DNA from: Camillea tinctor | Lineage: Eukaryota > Ascomycota > Sordariomycetes > Xylariales > Xylariaceae | DNA: 64,000 nucleotides | NCBI GenBank assembly: GCA_022578605.1 | Contig: MU394153.1 | Location: 1-64,000 of the forward strand | Reading direction: 5' to 3' | Shown: positions 35,407 through 47,630 of the stretch, one piece after another | Layout of the letters: each line of letters begins with the position of its first letter | Numbering within the stretch: position 1 is the first letter of the stretch | The notes under the pieces: generated by a model | Told to the model about the DNA's origin: nothing | Seen by the model: only the letters and a program-made list of their open reading frames with translations | The model's database searches: none | Made by a program: the position numbers and the translations under genes

Positions 35407-38400
35407 GATATTTGATTTGTGTGTTCTGAATTGGTTTGGGGGGGTAGATATGAAGGAGAGACGATAAACATTCGATCCTCTCATGAGCCGAGTCGTTGCG
35501 ATCCTTTTACTTTACGAGTAAGTGTGGTGTACAATGAAGTCTGCTGACGCCATCACACCCATTCGAGTTAGAAGCCATGGGAAGCACATCACGAGTTACT
35601 GGTTCTTTCCCCCTCTTTCTTACCGTAAGAAAGAGGGGGGGTTTGTAGAAGCGCAGATAACACCCCAAACCTAGTAAGGCATCTCGATTCTGGTCCAATA
35701 GAGATATTGTATTCTATCTCCTAATCAGAGTGTTACTCGCTTGGCGAAAATACATTATCTATTTCACATGCTCTTTTACTCGTGGTATTCAACATCTAGG
35801 ATAATGATGCTAGCGGCTGAAATAATTATAGTTGTGTCAAACTCTTACTTGAAAGACGGTAATTTGATGATTAGAATACTGGTAAACCTTATTTGTCTAG
35901 TACGCCACTTACTCCAACCTATCAGTGACGGTTAGGGGGAGTCCCTAATAACTTACAAAAATATGTGCTTGTAGTCTAAATACGTAGTTATCACAATTCG
36001 TTCGGGCGACCAACTGAGCAAAGAGAAGTAAACGCTTCACTTCACTTAATGAGTGAGTGGTCATTGTGCTCTAATTCTGTATTCACTATATGGTTACCAC
36101 CTTGACCGGGACATAACAGTATTATCAGATACATTTTTGACATGGCTTAATACCTAGTGTTGGAGGAGATCTTCTTGAATCTTGTATGCTCTTTTCGTTA
36201 CTGGTTCCGCCACCTTCACATTCATAATTTCTCGTGTGGAGCCGAGTCAATCCTAGAAAACAGATGAAAGATTCTATCTGTTTGCAAATAAGTCAAGCTG
36301 CTCGGCATGATTACCATTGTAGCTAAGTTCCTCACGCAAAAAAAAAAAAAGACTACATTTTCCTCTATCTGAAGCTCATATCGTGACAGTTATCACTGTG
36401 TCCTAGGCAACACTGCCTTTGTGAGAATCCCTTGGCAAGAGGACCTGGATGGATGAAGCGCCGGAAGAAGCCGTTGTTTTTGTCTCTATTAAATATCGTG
36501 AGATAAGTTCCTAGCTTGTTTCGAGGTAGAAATGAAACCGTATTTATGGGTAGTAAATAGGTACCAGTTTGATCTTATATCGTTGGCTCGAGCTCAAGGT
36601 TTACGGCTTTTTTTTTTCAGCTGTGGACCATGGCAGGGCCTTGGCTCTCTTTATGGTCTGTTTCGCATCTTTAGTCATGAATCTACTGGTTCAATTAGTA
36701 GAGTTATTTCACTGAGAGAATATTTAAGAGGCTTAGCTTATATCTTATGTGGATCTTTTTATGTTATGCATTTTGACTAAATCAATGAACAGTAAGGAAG
36801 ACTGAGCCTGGAAAAGACAATTGTTGGGTATAAATTAGATATTTGTATTCAATATAGAAAATAGAATGCAAGTAATTGTCGCATGAATAAACTTGCATCT
36901 ACCTATGCTAATGAAGGATGGATATATCGTGGGTAAGAGCGGACATCTCGGTATTAAGAAGGAAATTGATTTATAAGAAAACCCCTCCAGTTCGTCGAAT
37001 GAAAGATGATCACCGAGATATCCGAGGAGGGTCGTGAGAAATCTAAGATTGTGGAAGGACCACCAACCTAACTGTGCTTTCCAAGGTAATTTTCTGTGGT
37101 TGATGAGAGCCGTAAATTATGAGAGATCGGAACGAACCCGGTTTACCTAATGAACCCGGCAATCATTTTCATGAGACTGGCCGACTCGGAAGCAGACCTA
37201 CAAGTACCGGGAAATCACGGCTCGGCATCATGTAAGAAGTGTAATGAGCTCTAATGGGAAAATAAGAAAAGGTGGACTGGTAGACTCCTACAAGCACAAT
37301 GCATCTATCTGGAACGCTACGCGTCGTCATTCGCCAAGTAACTTTATTATATAGTGGAGAAGCTTTATATGGATATATTATCGAATCTTCAATAGGTATA
37401 ATTGTAGAGCCCATTGATCTTTTTGGAGGTTGGTATGCATCTTTCAATTCATTTTATTCTTCATTATGATCATGGCCTACATAGTTCTAGTGACTTAAAG
37501 CAGTTTCTATTTATAACAATAAGTCATTAGAGGCAGTGAGTATAGATCACTATAATAGGTGCCACCTCCCAGATGATACGACTATGGGCAGATTATGACA
37601 ACGAGATATTCAACTCCCGGTCTCCATTCAACGGAAAAATACAAAAGTATTACGTATCACCCTTGAATTCTGTACAACTGTAGTATATCTTCATCTGCCT
37701 AGTTCCACTTAATCTGCCATCCAAAATTGGCACATATGCTCGTGCGCTGGTTTAAACTAGAGGTAACTAGACCCTTAATTACATTATCATCGTTGACGAC
37801 ACGAGGTGATTACCAACAATGACATACATCGACTGGGAACAGCATACTCGGTGGCTAAGCAGTAGATCAAACCATCACATCTTGATGAATGGGTCGTCGA
37901 CGCTGACATGATTAGCCAATTGACGTTGACGTCGACTTCTTGGGCTGTGTCTAAACTGAAACGAGTTTATCGGGCACAGGCGCCTTGGTAGGAAAAACCA
38001 ACAATCATCATGACAGAATCTTGTGTTCACTGACACTGGTGTATCAATCATTTATTCCATTTTACTATGCAGCCTGGAATGGAAGGATTCTTTGAATAGT
38101 GCGCTACCAGTTAAATCTACTCGTATCTATATTTACTTGACTGCACTATAATGTTCATGCTCATAACTGGGTTTGTCGTAACTTTTACCTGTTCTAGAAC
38201 CATGAGCATATTCGTCGTGACCCCTTATTAGTCACTGTTTATACTCAGGGGTAACTCTTGGACGTTAAAGCAGGGGCATGACACTTCCCTGATGGGCTGA
38301 CGGAAAGGGGTTTGGCTTGTAGCCGACTTTGTGTTGGAATAATTCCGCCTTGGCAGGTTTGAGTATACCGGATTGGGTAAACCAGAATACAAAAGTGAAC

Positions 38401-39996
38401 GCCTCATGGTGGTACTTGCGCTTTCACTTTCACTATTTTCTTTTACCTTCCCTTCAGGTTTAAAAAACAATGAAATAGAAAAAAAAAAGTAAGACACAGA
38501 GAGATGGTTAATCGAGGAATAATCCCACTTATACTATATCTCAATGGTGCACGTAGCTAGGTAGTCATGTATAGACTAAGTGCATCTTTTTAGTGTATGT
38601 AGGTAGGCAAGTAGATAACCTAAATATGTACATAGTAGTCCCCGTGTTAGTTTAGCTCCCAAGTCCACAAAGCAAGGTTGCTTTCGTTTTCGGTTGAAAA
38701 CATCCTAGAGCATTAGGTAGCAACTCAGTGCGGCACCACAGCCGCAAGTCCCATTTAAAGCCCCGTAATTCACTGGAATCTCCAAGCTTAGAAGCACGTG
38801 CGTGTGTGGAATATCTACGGATCAGCTGATAATCAATCCAGCCATCAAGGGAACCAACAATACCCTACCCACTAACCCCGCGTATAGGTACCGTTACATG
38901 CCGCCCACCCGGGTTTTCTCAGGGCAAAAAAAAATAAAGTTGGACCTAGATGTAGTGCCAAGCTTTTTACTTGCATCACAATACTCAGGGATATAAAACG
39001 TCCCAATCCTTGGGCTACCTAACCAAACCAACGGGTTCCGAGGCTGCCATGTTCAACGCTTGGGATATCCGAGGCCCAAGATATAGTATCGTAAGTGTAA
39101 TGGCTGGGTAACTAGGTATTAACCTGTCTGTATCTGGCGACAGCCAAGGAAAATCGCAATATCCCCGTGCGCAATTCTTCTTTCTCTCCATTCCTTTCCC
39201 CTTCCTCTTAGCGTTCGTAACCGGTTCATAACCATTACCTATGTAATACTACTAGGTAGTAGCTTACCCTTGAGATCGCGGACTCGGGACGGATTGCCGA
39301 GCAGGTATCCTGAAATAGAGTTAGCGTATACCGACCTGGTTGTCTAATTTGAAACGCATTGAGACAAGTCTCAATACCAAATGTTTTATCTGAAAATGTA
39401 GCCCTGAGCGGCTTCAAGCCAGCAGAGATACCTTTGCCGGTTGTAACATGACATTCCCGGGGTTAGTAGGAAGTCTGCTAAGACCCCGGTCGTTACACCT
39501 AACCTGGAAAGTAAACCACCTTGTAGGGCAGACCCTGTAACATCGGACAAAGAAAACATATTAAGTTTACCTTGCTATTAGGGGTTGGCCTGTAATCGGA
39601 CTCCGAATATACCAGCTTTTTACCAACCTTTTACTTGGTACTTTCCATCTTAGGTACCTACTAATATACAATGTCTCCAAAGGGCTTGACAAATCACGAT
39701 TCGAACTATAAGACGGCTTATAGGTCTTGGTTCGACTTGGATAATATATACCATTCTAAAGTATATTCAAGGACACTAATGAGATCTAGATACAGCATAG
39801 AACAAAATGTTACAAATTGCAAATTTTATACATTGAAAAGCCATCATGTCGTATACATCCTTGATCCCAACTCCCCTTACCACCTCCTTAAACCCCTGTT
39901 GACCCCCCTTTCTCGCCCCCCCCCCCTAAACACTATATTCCTTGTACATGATGGGTCCCCTCTCCCTCTCCTGGCAACAAATCTTGAGCAAGGAAT
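35407..39996. other. Long gene-poor stretch
   Basis: About 4.6 kb in which I support no gene or RNA. Open frames of 60-109 codons occur but lack family character. Seen in it: a hairpin of GGGGGAAAGA-type arms (35609-35640), a poly-A run near 36340, a short repeat at 36053-36083 related to 58107-58137, and TAGGTA motifs around 38590-38620. Confidence 0.5.
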
Positions 39997-40707
39997 CTAA
40001 GAGTGCGAACCCTCTCCAATGCAGTACGGGATAGGGTAGGTGGTGCTGTTGCAGAGACGGATAACACCCTCAACCCAGGCAAGATTGCCGTAGTTCTGGC
40101 TGAAGTATGTGTCGCTTGTAAAGGCAGTCCTGGTGGGATCGTCGACGCATCCGCTAATGTAGTTGCCTTGAACACGGCGCACCTTAGGCTGGCTCACGAC
40201 AACGCCAAATTGGCCGTCCGGTACCGTGTATGAGAATGTTTGTGATTCCTCGGTGGTCCAGGTCTCTGAGTACGATACAGACATAGATAAGGAGAGAATG
40301 TCTTCAATAATGCTAACGTCTACTCCCGCGGTGGCAGAGACACTGTTGCTGATGCTATAGCCACGGCCGATGGATACGGTAGCACTACCGCCCGCAGCAG
40401 AAACAACAGGCGAGATGGCAACATCCCAGTTCAAGAAGGACGTGTCGGAGGTGACCTGAATCTCCTTGGATTCATCGCATCGTCGGTTCTTCTGGGGAGA
40501 CGAAGAACGAGCAGAGAGTTCAGGAACTGGCCCCTGGAGAAGATTGTCACGCTCCACAAGAGCAGCGTACTCAGTCTCCTTGATGATGGCAGAAGTGCCA
40601 TCACCGCTGATAAGGACAACGTCATCGTAGCTGAGCTGAGTCGGCTTAGGAGCAGCGGACACAGAGCCGATGACGGCAGCGATCTGGGAGAGTTGGCGGA
40701 ACAGCAT
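39997..40707 (-). CDS. Secreted protein resembling CELP0028-type effector candidates
   Basis: Intronless, 236 residues. Residues 1-19 are a signal peptide (LSQIAAVIGSVSAAP). A propeptide-like stretch (20-75) has YDDVVLISGDGT and dibasic residues. The mature part is rich in Ser, Thr and Val and likely beta-stranded, with blocks LNWDVAISPVVSAAGG, SYSETWTTEESQTFSYTVP and DGQFGVVVSQPKVRRV. Cysteines are few and conserved in position (RRCDES, SGCVDD, RLCNST, PYCIG). I recall similar proteins annotated as 'celp0028 effector like' in plant-associated ascomycetes; that name is from memory and is not a demonstrated function. Confidence 0.75.
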   Translation of the reverse strand: MLFRQLSQIAAVIGSVSAAPKPTQLSYDDVVLISGDGTSAIIKETEYAALVERDNLLQGPVPELSARSSSPQKNRRCDESKEIQVTSDTSFLNWDVAISPVVSAAGGSATVSIGRGYSISNSVSATAGVDVSIIEDILSLSMSVSYSETWTTEESQTFSYTVPDGQFGVVVSQPKVRRVQGNYISGCVDDPTRTAFTSDTYFSQNYGNLAWVEGVIRLCNSTTYPIPYCIGEGSHS

Positions 40708-41620
40708 TTTGAAGAGGCTAATTTGATGTGTGACCGGTCAAAAATGAGTGACTGATTTCAAATAATAAATGAGTGCGACAAGTTAAAAACAACTTGAGGA
40801 TAATGAGTGAATCGATGGGAGGTCGAGGAGCGAATGAGGAGTGGTGAGTGGTTGGTGTAGACTTCCAGAAAATATCATCACAACCGTGAGTCTTTATACA
40901 AATGGCTTCAAAGAGCACAGGCCCCCTGATGTTGACTGTCTAGCCGATGTCTTGCCTATTGTTTCCTCATCGGATGTCTCTGAGCTGAATAATCGGGCCC
41001 CTGCCGTCTGATGCTTCACGCATGGTGCCAAGATGGGTCTTCCCAAGATGTTGGCATTCATGCGGGTAAGCAACCTGAGCTCAGCTAAGCCATCTATTAA
41101 CCAATTAAACATCCATCCAAAGTATAAGATATCCATTCAACTATATACGGTGGGCCCTGTGTGTGAGGCGGTGCCCATGATGCATCTGGGGAAGAAAGTC
41201 ACTTCCTGCTCTATATTACTTTATATACCTATGCAGACCTCGTGTTACCAGGGTTTCTAAGAAATGATAGATTAGAAGGGGTAGAAATGGATATCACTTG
41301 GCAATATACCGATATCTATTACTATTTTGGTCCCGAGTATAGTTGAGTTGGAGAATCTATAGTAGTTCATGGTATCGCAAATGTTGGGTATAAATGAGAT
41401 CAACTCACAACATAAAATCAATTCTCTTCAACTACTGATTCAGACATCCAGTCCTCTCAACAGACTTGTCACTCTTTGTTGTTCGAGTAGCCTTTCACTC
41501 ACCCTAATCTATAGAACTATCTATATTCGTTCTTTTCCTCCATTTGGGATACCCTTCGTTCGTTTTAGTAATATCAACACCAAACCTTATTATTATTCCC
41601 TAGAAAACGCCGTCAACAAA
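40708..41620. other. Intergenic between two divergent secreted-protein genes
   Basis: A shared promoter region of 0.9 kb for two secreted proteins transcribed away from each other. C/T-rich tracts lie just before each start. No gene seen. Confidence 0.5.
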
Positions 41621-42087
41621 ATGCAATTCTCCACTAGTATTGCTCTCGCCCTTGCCTATCTCGCGGCCTCAGTGTATGTCTCATTCAACCTCTGTTTGTC
41701 TTGGGGCCAAATACACTAACTAGACTCTCTAGCAATGCCAACTTGCACCCTGACTGTGTCTGCAACAACGGTGGTACCTATAACTGGCGTATGACTATCA
41801 ACGCCTGCACTGTATACAACGACGCAGGCTATAAGTGGGGTGGAAGCGTCTACAACACACCCACAGGCCGAGTAAGTTAACGCCCCAGCTAGTATTTTCT
41901 AAAATATAAAGAAATAAAGAGAAGTCACTAACACACTAGGCAGTGTGATGCTGCAGCAAACAGCGACATCGCTGGCAAGGAGTGGGAGGCCGCTTGCAGG
42001 TCGGTCGCTACCCAGGGATTCCAGTGTGTGGATGGCGTTGGCACTTGCTTTGCCGAACCTAGCAGCGTCCGCGGCAGCTGTTCGTAA
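41621..42087 (+). CDS. Small cysteine-rich secreted protein, effector candidate
   Basis: Three exons (41621-41673, 41733-41871, 41944-42087), 111 residues; introns of 59 and 72 nt with GTATGT and GTAAGT donors. Phases close and the stop TAA is at 42085-42087. Residues 1-18 form a signal peptide. The mature part has 8 cysteines: CVC, NACT, CDAA, AACR, FQCV, GTCF and a penultimate GSC. It begins with a block HPDCVCNNGGTYNW. Size, secretion and even cysteine number are typical of apoplastic effectors or defence-type peptides. It is missed by simple open-frame calling because the exons are short. I know no exact family. Confidence 0.78.
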
Positions 42088-43299
42088 GCAACATGCACTA
42101 TGACTGTCTTATCGATTCTACATTTTAAAATGAGAATCTGCTTTCATTATTCTTAATCCCACCTGTAGAAGATGGGGTGATGACCTGGGTATTAGGTAGC
42201 TGATAGATTCTATCATGTATATATTTTCATATTAAGTCTCCTGGGATTTCTGTCCTACTCAAAGCCCCCCAAAACAATAAACATACATATAGTTTAATAA
42301 GCTACTACGCAGCTTCAGTCTCTGGTCTTTTCACTTTCCTATGTGGCTGGTCATCTTACTCACTAGATATAAAATGAGAAACTTTCCCTATCTTGCTACC
42401 TGTTAGGAATGGTGTGATAGATCATAGAGTAGATGGTTGTAAGTCTCTTGTAGATAATAATGAGACTCTTCCCAGGTATTTCAGTTTCCCGTACAACAAT
42501 ATCGTGATTAACCCGCGTCTTATTCACCCCCCTCCCCCTTTTATACATAGACAAGTACGGGTACATATATATACAGTATAAGTGTGTGCGCACAGACCAC
42601 TCACTCCAATAGTTGCTGCATTAGACTGCAGCCGAAAACAGTCCACAACTTCATTTATTACACACAGAATTAGTGCCGCGAAATATGTCTTCTGATATTA
42701 TACGTTATTGTATTAGCCATGAATGTATGAAACCACTATAGCACTATCTAAAAACCCTTCTCGTATAGAGCATGCACATAGTGCCTTAGATTTTCCACCC
42801 AAAGGTGATTAAGAATCTATACTGTTCAATTGATAATGTGATATGTATACTATTTTATTTATTCCTAGTAGTTAGTGTACGTTGCATAATGGACCGGGCT
42901 TATCACCAACATCGACCATCTCAGTTACGTCCTTCACCAACAAGCTTGTGTCCCAATATGAGGAATATATTAGAGCATATCATGGCGTATTACAGAACAC
43001 CTAGATATTACTTCTGGTTCGAATCGCAGTAAACCGAAGAAAAATAAGTGAGGTGTGCACAGTCATGCGGCGCCTTCCGCCACGCCGCGTCACTTTCAGC
43101 CTCAGTCCCACTTCTGTGATAAGGAGGGAGTCGGCCGAGGTATCAAGCTAGCCCGAGATGCTCGCTCTCCCGGGGGCTTCGTGTTGGACTATCGGAATAG
43201 TTGGTAAGAGACCATATTATAAATAAAGCCGTCCACCCTAACAATGTTGTTGTCGGGAAACTTCGTTCCTTTATCCTCAGTATTTCTACTGTTTTCACG
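42088..43299. other. Intergenic with an LTR-like sequence
   Basis: No gene supported. Contains the LTR-like 42401-42611. A GTTCGAATC stretch at 43018-43026 resembles a tRNA B-box, but no A-box or cloverleaf fits. Confidence 0.5.
42401..42611 (+). repeat. Probable solo LTR, copia-like ends
   Basis: Begins TGTTAGGAAT and ends ACTCCAATA. Its last 45 bp closely match the last 45 bp of 61960-62116 (shared TATATACAGTATAAGTGTG and GCGCACAGACCA). Inverted-terminus character (TGTTrGGA / TCCAAyA) suits an LTR. No target duplication is seen. Confidence 0.5.
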
Positions 43300-44695
43300 A
43301 TGCCGCATTCTACGCAAGCCCCTTCGCTCATCACAGTTGTGCCTTTGCCAGCTTCAGAGAGACAGCAGAGTCTCCTGGGAGCAGAAGTCAAACTGAACGG
43401 TGCCGACATAGACAACCTGTCCCCTTCAGATGGTGCCTGTTTGCGCGCTGCTTTATTTGAACATACTGTCCTGGTTGTCCGTAAAGCTGGTATCACCAAG
43501 GGCACTACTATTACCAATCTATGCAAGCTTATTGATCCTGAAGCGATCGATAGCCACAGCTCCGGGAAAAAGCCAATCCGGGAGGTAGATAACGTCCTTA
43601 GTCGCAACCAGGCAGGCCGCCTCATCGAAGCTCCTGATGTTGTCGTGATAGGGAATGGAGAGTATTCTAATTACCGTGGGCGTGATCTATCCCTTCGACA
43701 TGTGGTACTGTCTCTTCCCTCCCTTACTCTAGAGGAAATAATTAACTAACCCCCAATAAAATATTTAGACCCAAGCCGAGTTCCACGCCAACCCACTATC
43801 TAGCGAGGAGGTAGCAGACGGTCAAACACGGTTTTATCGCTGGCATATCGACGCCCCTCTATACGAAAATTACCCAGGGGTTGCAACTATAATTAGCTGC
43901 CGTGAAACTCCGAGCCATCTTCCAAATCAAAAAATACTGTTTGAAGATGGCACCAGCAAAAACATTCCCGCAGGAGGCACAGCTTGTAAGTGTACTATTT
44001 GTGGAAAGCCGCATGATAGCCCACACTGACACCTTGCTAGATATTTCCGGAGCTCGAGCATTTAGTCTCCTGACTGCTGAAGAAAGGGAATGGGCAATGA
44101 ACACCCGTGTTCAGTACGCACCTCGGGCGTATAACTGGATCGGCGATTGCAAAGCAACAGCGGATGGTCTAACCATTGAGAGCCAGGGAAAAGAAAAAGA
44201 TTTCGACTTCTTGGAACCATGGACATGGGACAAGGTACATTGTTATCCGGTATTTTTACTCCCTTTCCACGCAGAGAACCTTTTGTAACTGTGACTGATT
44301 GGAACTAGCTTGTAATGCGCAACCCAGGAATGCCGCACCGCCCACATCTAGTAGCTCTAGGCTGCTGCGTCTATCAACTAATTACGACAAATCCCAAAAC
44401 TGGAGAAGAGATAAGAATTGATGATTTCATTGAAGCAAGAAAGAAAATACATGGGCTCATGAAGCGTTCCATGAAGCCAGAATTCGTCTATGTGCATCGG
44501 TATGAGCCTGATGACCTACTTATCTGGCATAACCGTGGGGCCTGGCACTCGATCACCGGGGAGCTGGGTGATGCTAAGAGATTAATGTGGCAAGCTGCCC
44601 AGGGAAACCCAGAGCGTCCCGTGGCAGCGAGGTGGGATGAAGTAGATATAGAAGGGATCTCCTGGTTGGAAGGCACGCGTGTTGAGACCTCATAA
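43300..44695 (+). CDS. TauD/TfdA-family Fe(II)/2-oxoglutarate dioxygenase
   Basis: Four exons (43300-43701, 43769-43985, 44041-44234, 44309-44695), 399 residues, all splice phases consistent. The family are non-heme iron oxygenases that use 2-oxoglutarate to hydroxylate or cleave small substrates such as sulfonates or aryloxyacids. The iron ligands are His160 and Asp162 in RWHIDAPLYE and probably His351 in HNRGAWHS. Arg362 a little further on would bind 2-oxoglutarate. Length is normal for the fungal branch. The substrate cannot be told. A Zn2Cys6 regulator gene converges on it 375 bp downstream, with a solo LTR between, so regulation by that neighbour is possible but unproven. An upstream in-frame Met (43201) lacks family character. 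Confidence 0.87.
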
Positions 44696-44730
44696 GCTAG
44701 AGGTAGTTTCTTACCTTATGGTTTGTTTGA

Positions 44731-44874
44731 TATTGGAGTGAGACGATAGGTGAGGGAAAGGATGAAGTGTATTGGTCCAGGAGAGAGTCTAGAGGAGGGC
44801 GTAAGCCCGATATATATGTACATATGGTAGTAGTGTAGTACCGTATAGTGGGGTGGTAACCCCATATTCCAACA
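44731..44874 (-). repeat. Solo LTR, 144 bp, with 5-bp target duplication
   Basis: On the minus strand it starts TGTTGGAATATGGGG and ends CTCCAATA, with terminal inversion TGTTGGA / TCCAA(T)A. The plus-strand flanks are TTTGA on both sides (44726-44730 and 44875-44879), a perfect 5-bp target duplication. A second copy is at 55329-55474. Such a structure arises by recombination between the two LTRs of a retrotransposon. Confidence 0.85.
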
Positions 44875-45069
44875 TTTGACACCTCTGAGTATTACTTCAC
44901 TCTATCGTGATCTACGTTTCTACGGGTATCAAAAGTTCACACCAACTGTAGGAAACTTACGGGACATATAGTTGTCAATATCTGGTGTTTAAAACTAACT
45001 GTATAAAATGAGATGACACCAGAGAGAATGCTTCTGTCCCTTTAAGAACCCTTTATAAGCATTATGGCA

Positions 45070-47630
45070 CTAGTCTATATAATTAGGACAACTGGTGCTC
45101 CCAGAGTCTTGCCCAAATACATCACGCCCGTACCCACTTGTGAACGAAGCATTTTTCAACGGGTCTAAAGCAAAGTCATCCAAGATATTCCATGACATTG
45201 ACTGGTTAAGCCACTGTTCCAATTCAGTGTCTATGTCTAAGCGAAGAGGATCGAAAAAGTCTGTAACCCCAGTACCAGTCTGACCTAGGTGGGGAAATGA
45301 TGTGGAATCATACCCAACCGAAGCATTATGTTGCCCACAGGTTTGTGCATGTTCTGCGGCTGTTCCGTCTAGTTGTCTTGTGACTCGGGAAGAAAAGTTA
45401 TCTGGGACCACATTCCTCTCTAGATTAGCTCCGCAGCGGCGTCTCTCCTGTTCTTCCCCCAAAAGCGCTGTCAATATGCTTGCACCCCTGACTGCCATTT
45501 TGTGCTGCTTTGTCGAAGAAAGAGAAGAAATGGTTTGAGAGACTAAAAGTCTATTTTTCTCAGCCTGGGCTGTTGGCTCTGGTGTGTAAAGCAGATCGAG
45601 AGCCACGATGATGGCAGCGCTGATAGTGAATGCTGGGACTATCCAAATATTGGATGCTGATGGACTGAGTCTTTGATATTCTTTAAGAATGGTCAGAGAG
45701 GCCGAAAGGCACGTCGTCCTCGTATATGCATATACCGGTGATCGGAAGCTCTGTACAAGAAATGCGCGATGGATCATGATGAGCTACGTACTAGTCAGCA
45801 TGTGGCTAGCTGTAACAGGACCAAGGAAACAGCATGATAGCTGAACTAAATACAAACCTTGTCAGCTGCACTGATAGTAAGAGTTTGACGAGCCCAATTC
45901 ACCCATGGGGGCCAGCTCGGATCTACAGGGCCCTGTCTCGATAGAAATGGTGGTATATCGGAGACTATCTGGCGCATTTTCAAATCGAGCTCCAACACAT
46001 GTTCATAGCGTTTGGTAGGACTTGTAGAAGATAGTCGATGCGCACCATCCACTAATTGTGGCATCAACCACGCCACTTGAGAAACATTAACATTACGAAA
46101 CCCAATTGTTGTAAGGGAACTAACTCTTAGCTAGTACAATGCAATAAGAACTAATCGTAGGTTTGTTGCGAGGCATATCTACCAAGTCGTGGTCATCGAC
46201 GTTACCAGGCATGGCTGTCGAGAAATGATTCGGATTTATTGCTGAAGCCGTTAAGACAAGTGCATTCGAAAGTTTCTGAGAGTATTACTCACAGTATGTG
46301 TCAACAAATGGGACCGCAAAGTAGTCTTGAATGATAAGTTGCCACCACACACGACATTTCACTTCATTTTCTACTGCGTTATCCCACTCCTTTTGTGAGG
46401 CCTGGGGCTTTAGATGCGATCTTTCCTGGACTTTGTCTAGCCCTAAACATTGTGCTATGCGTATCGCCGCACTTAGTAATATGTAATGAGCGTTGCTGTG
46501 ACCTAGAGGATGAGCAACAAGAATAGAAATTACAATCGATTGGACGGAGTAGACTGATATGTTAATACTCAAACTTCTCAATCAGGCTCATCAGCGACAT
46601 GAGACTTACTCGAGTGGTTTTCCATGAAATCGTTTTGGTTGAGGGCCGATACCATTGCATCATACCAGACACCGGCTCTTGACTTCAATTCGCTGCTAGG
46701 GATTTCTCCATCATCATGAGGATAGCACCATGCCGCTGACTAGGTACACAATTCTATAAGGAAGAGTTCGGGAAAATAGCTTGATGTATGGGAAACATAC
46801 TGAAAGAACGGCGAAATATAGGGCCATCCAGCAGGGGTCAACCACTGATCCCGCCTTCCAGAAGGCTTCGCATTCGTCTAGAAAGGTAGGAGCGTGGATG
46901 GCATTATGATGCCAGCAAAGGGATTGGATATGATAAAAGACTAGTTTTTTAGCGAGATGAATATGTGGAATATCGGCTTGGATGTTGGTATCCTCTGGAA
47001 AATCTATGTTTTTCAGATGGATTGACGAGTTCTTCTTCCCCTTTGTAATGGTATCATCGTGCTTATTGTAGTTACGACCCCAGGCAAGGTACTCTAATGT
47101 AAGCGCCAATCCGTCGTGGTCGAGCGGCGATTCTTCTAGTTCTTCATGATTCTGGGGCTTAGGAGGTGCCGGGGGGACGGTGAATCTAGACGTTGGCTGT
47201 TGTTGTGTTTGTGTTGGTAAAGAGGCTGGGACGGTAGTCGTGGAACCATTCTGCGTTGTTGATGATATTTCTGCAATCCTATCCTTTACCGAGCGCAACA
47301 AGGCTTCGGTATTTGATTGCTCGAGCTGCTTTGCAATGGTTTGAAGCACGCGTAGCTCTACGCCTTGCTCAATCACAGCACGCCGCGTGCTGAGGCGCGT
47401 GGGTTCTCTTGAACACAAATGGGAGCGGCCTTGTTCGATACATCGAATACAGGGTATGATCTTGTTGCAGCGTACCTTAGACTTGGTACAAGCTGGAGCT
47501 CGATGTGTCAGAGATGCAATTTCTAATTATTGTTCCTTTCCATTTCTTGTTTATTGCTTTGAAGGCAAGACTTACGGATACAAGTCAAAGATGCTCGCTG
47601 GGAGACCTTGGTAGCACGATTACTACGCAT
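45070..47630 (-). CDS. Zn2Cys6 fungal transcription factor
   Basis: Seven exons give 719 residues: 47576-47630, 46801-47492, 46610-46739, 46293-46553, 46125-46214, 45858-46075, 45070-45783. The DNA-binding binuclear zinc cluster is complete only after splicing the first intron (47493-47575). The cysteines are Cys17, 20, 27, 33, 36 and 45 with spacing 2-6-5-2-8, and the cluster reads PCTKSKVRCNKIIPC in its core. A Pro/Gln-rich linker follows. The fungal-specific transcription factor domain then spans about 170-560, with typical blocks HYILLSAAIRIAQCLGL, VKCRVWWQLIIQD and NVDDHDL. The C-terminal 100 residues are acidic and Asn/Ser-rich, a possible activation region. Target genes are unknown; the convergent dioxygenase is a candidate. 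Confidence 0.88.

Noticed and set aside
36532..36780. 82-codon open frame in the long gene-poor gap
   Set aside because: No conserved motif, and a T-tract creates the hydrophobic run. The same verdict applies to 37169-37447 and 38228-38497 on the minus strand.
39671..40000. 109-codon open frame on the plus strand
   Set aside because: Low-complexity Pro/Leu end from a C-tract and no recognisable protein character; it overlaps the 3' end of the secreted-protein gene.
43018..43026. GTTCGAATC resembling a tRNA B-box
   Set aside because: No A-box at the right distance and no cloverleaf can be drawn around it. The similar stretch near 39690 (minus) fails in the same way, so no tRNA is called.
47493..47575. 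Zinc cluster with its first cysteine replaced by alanine
   Set aside because: This comes only from choosing the earlier acceptor; the later acceptor restores all six cysteines and has a good branch site.
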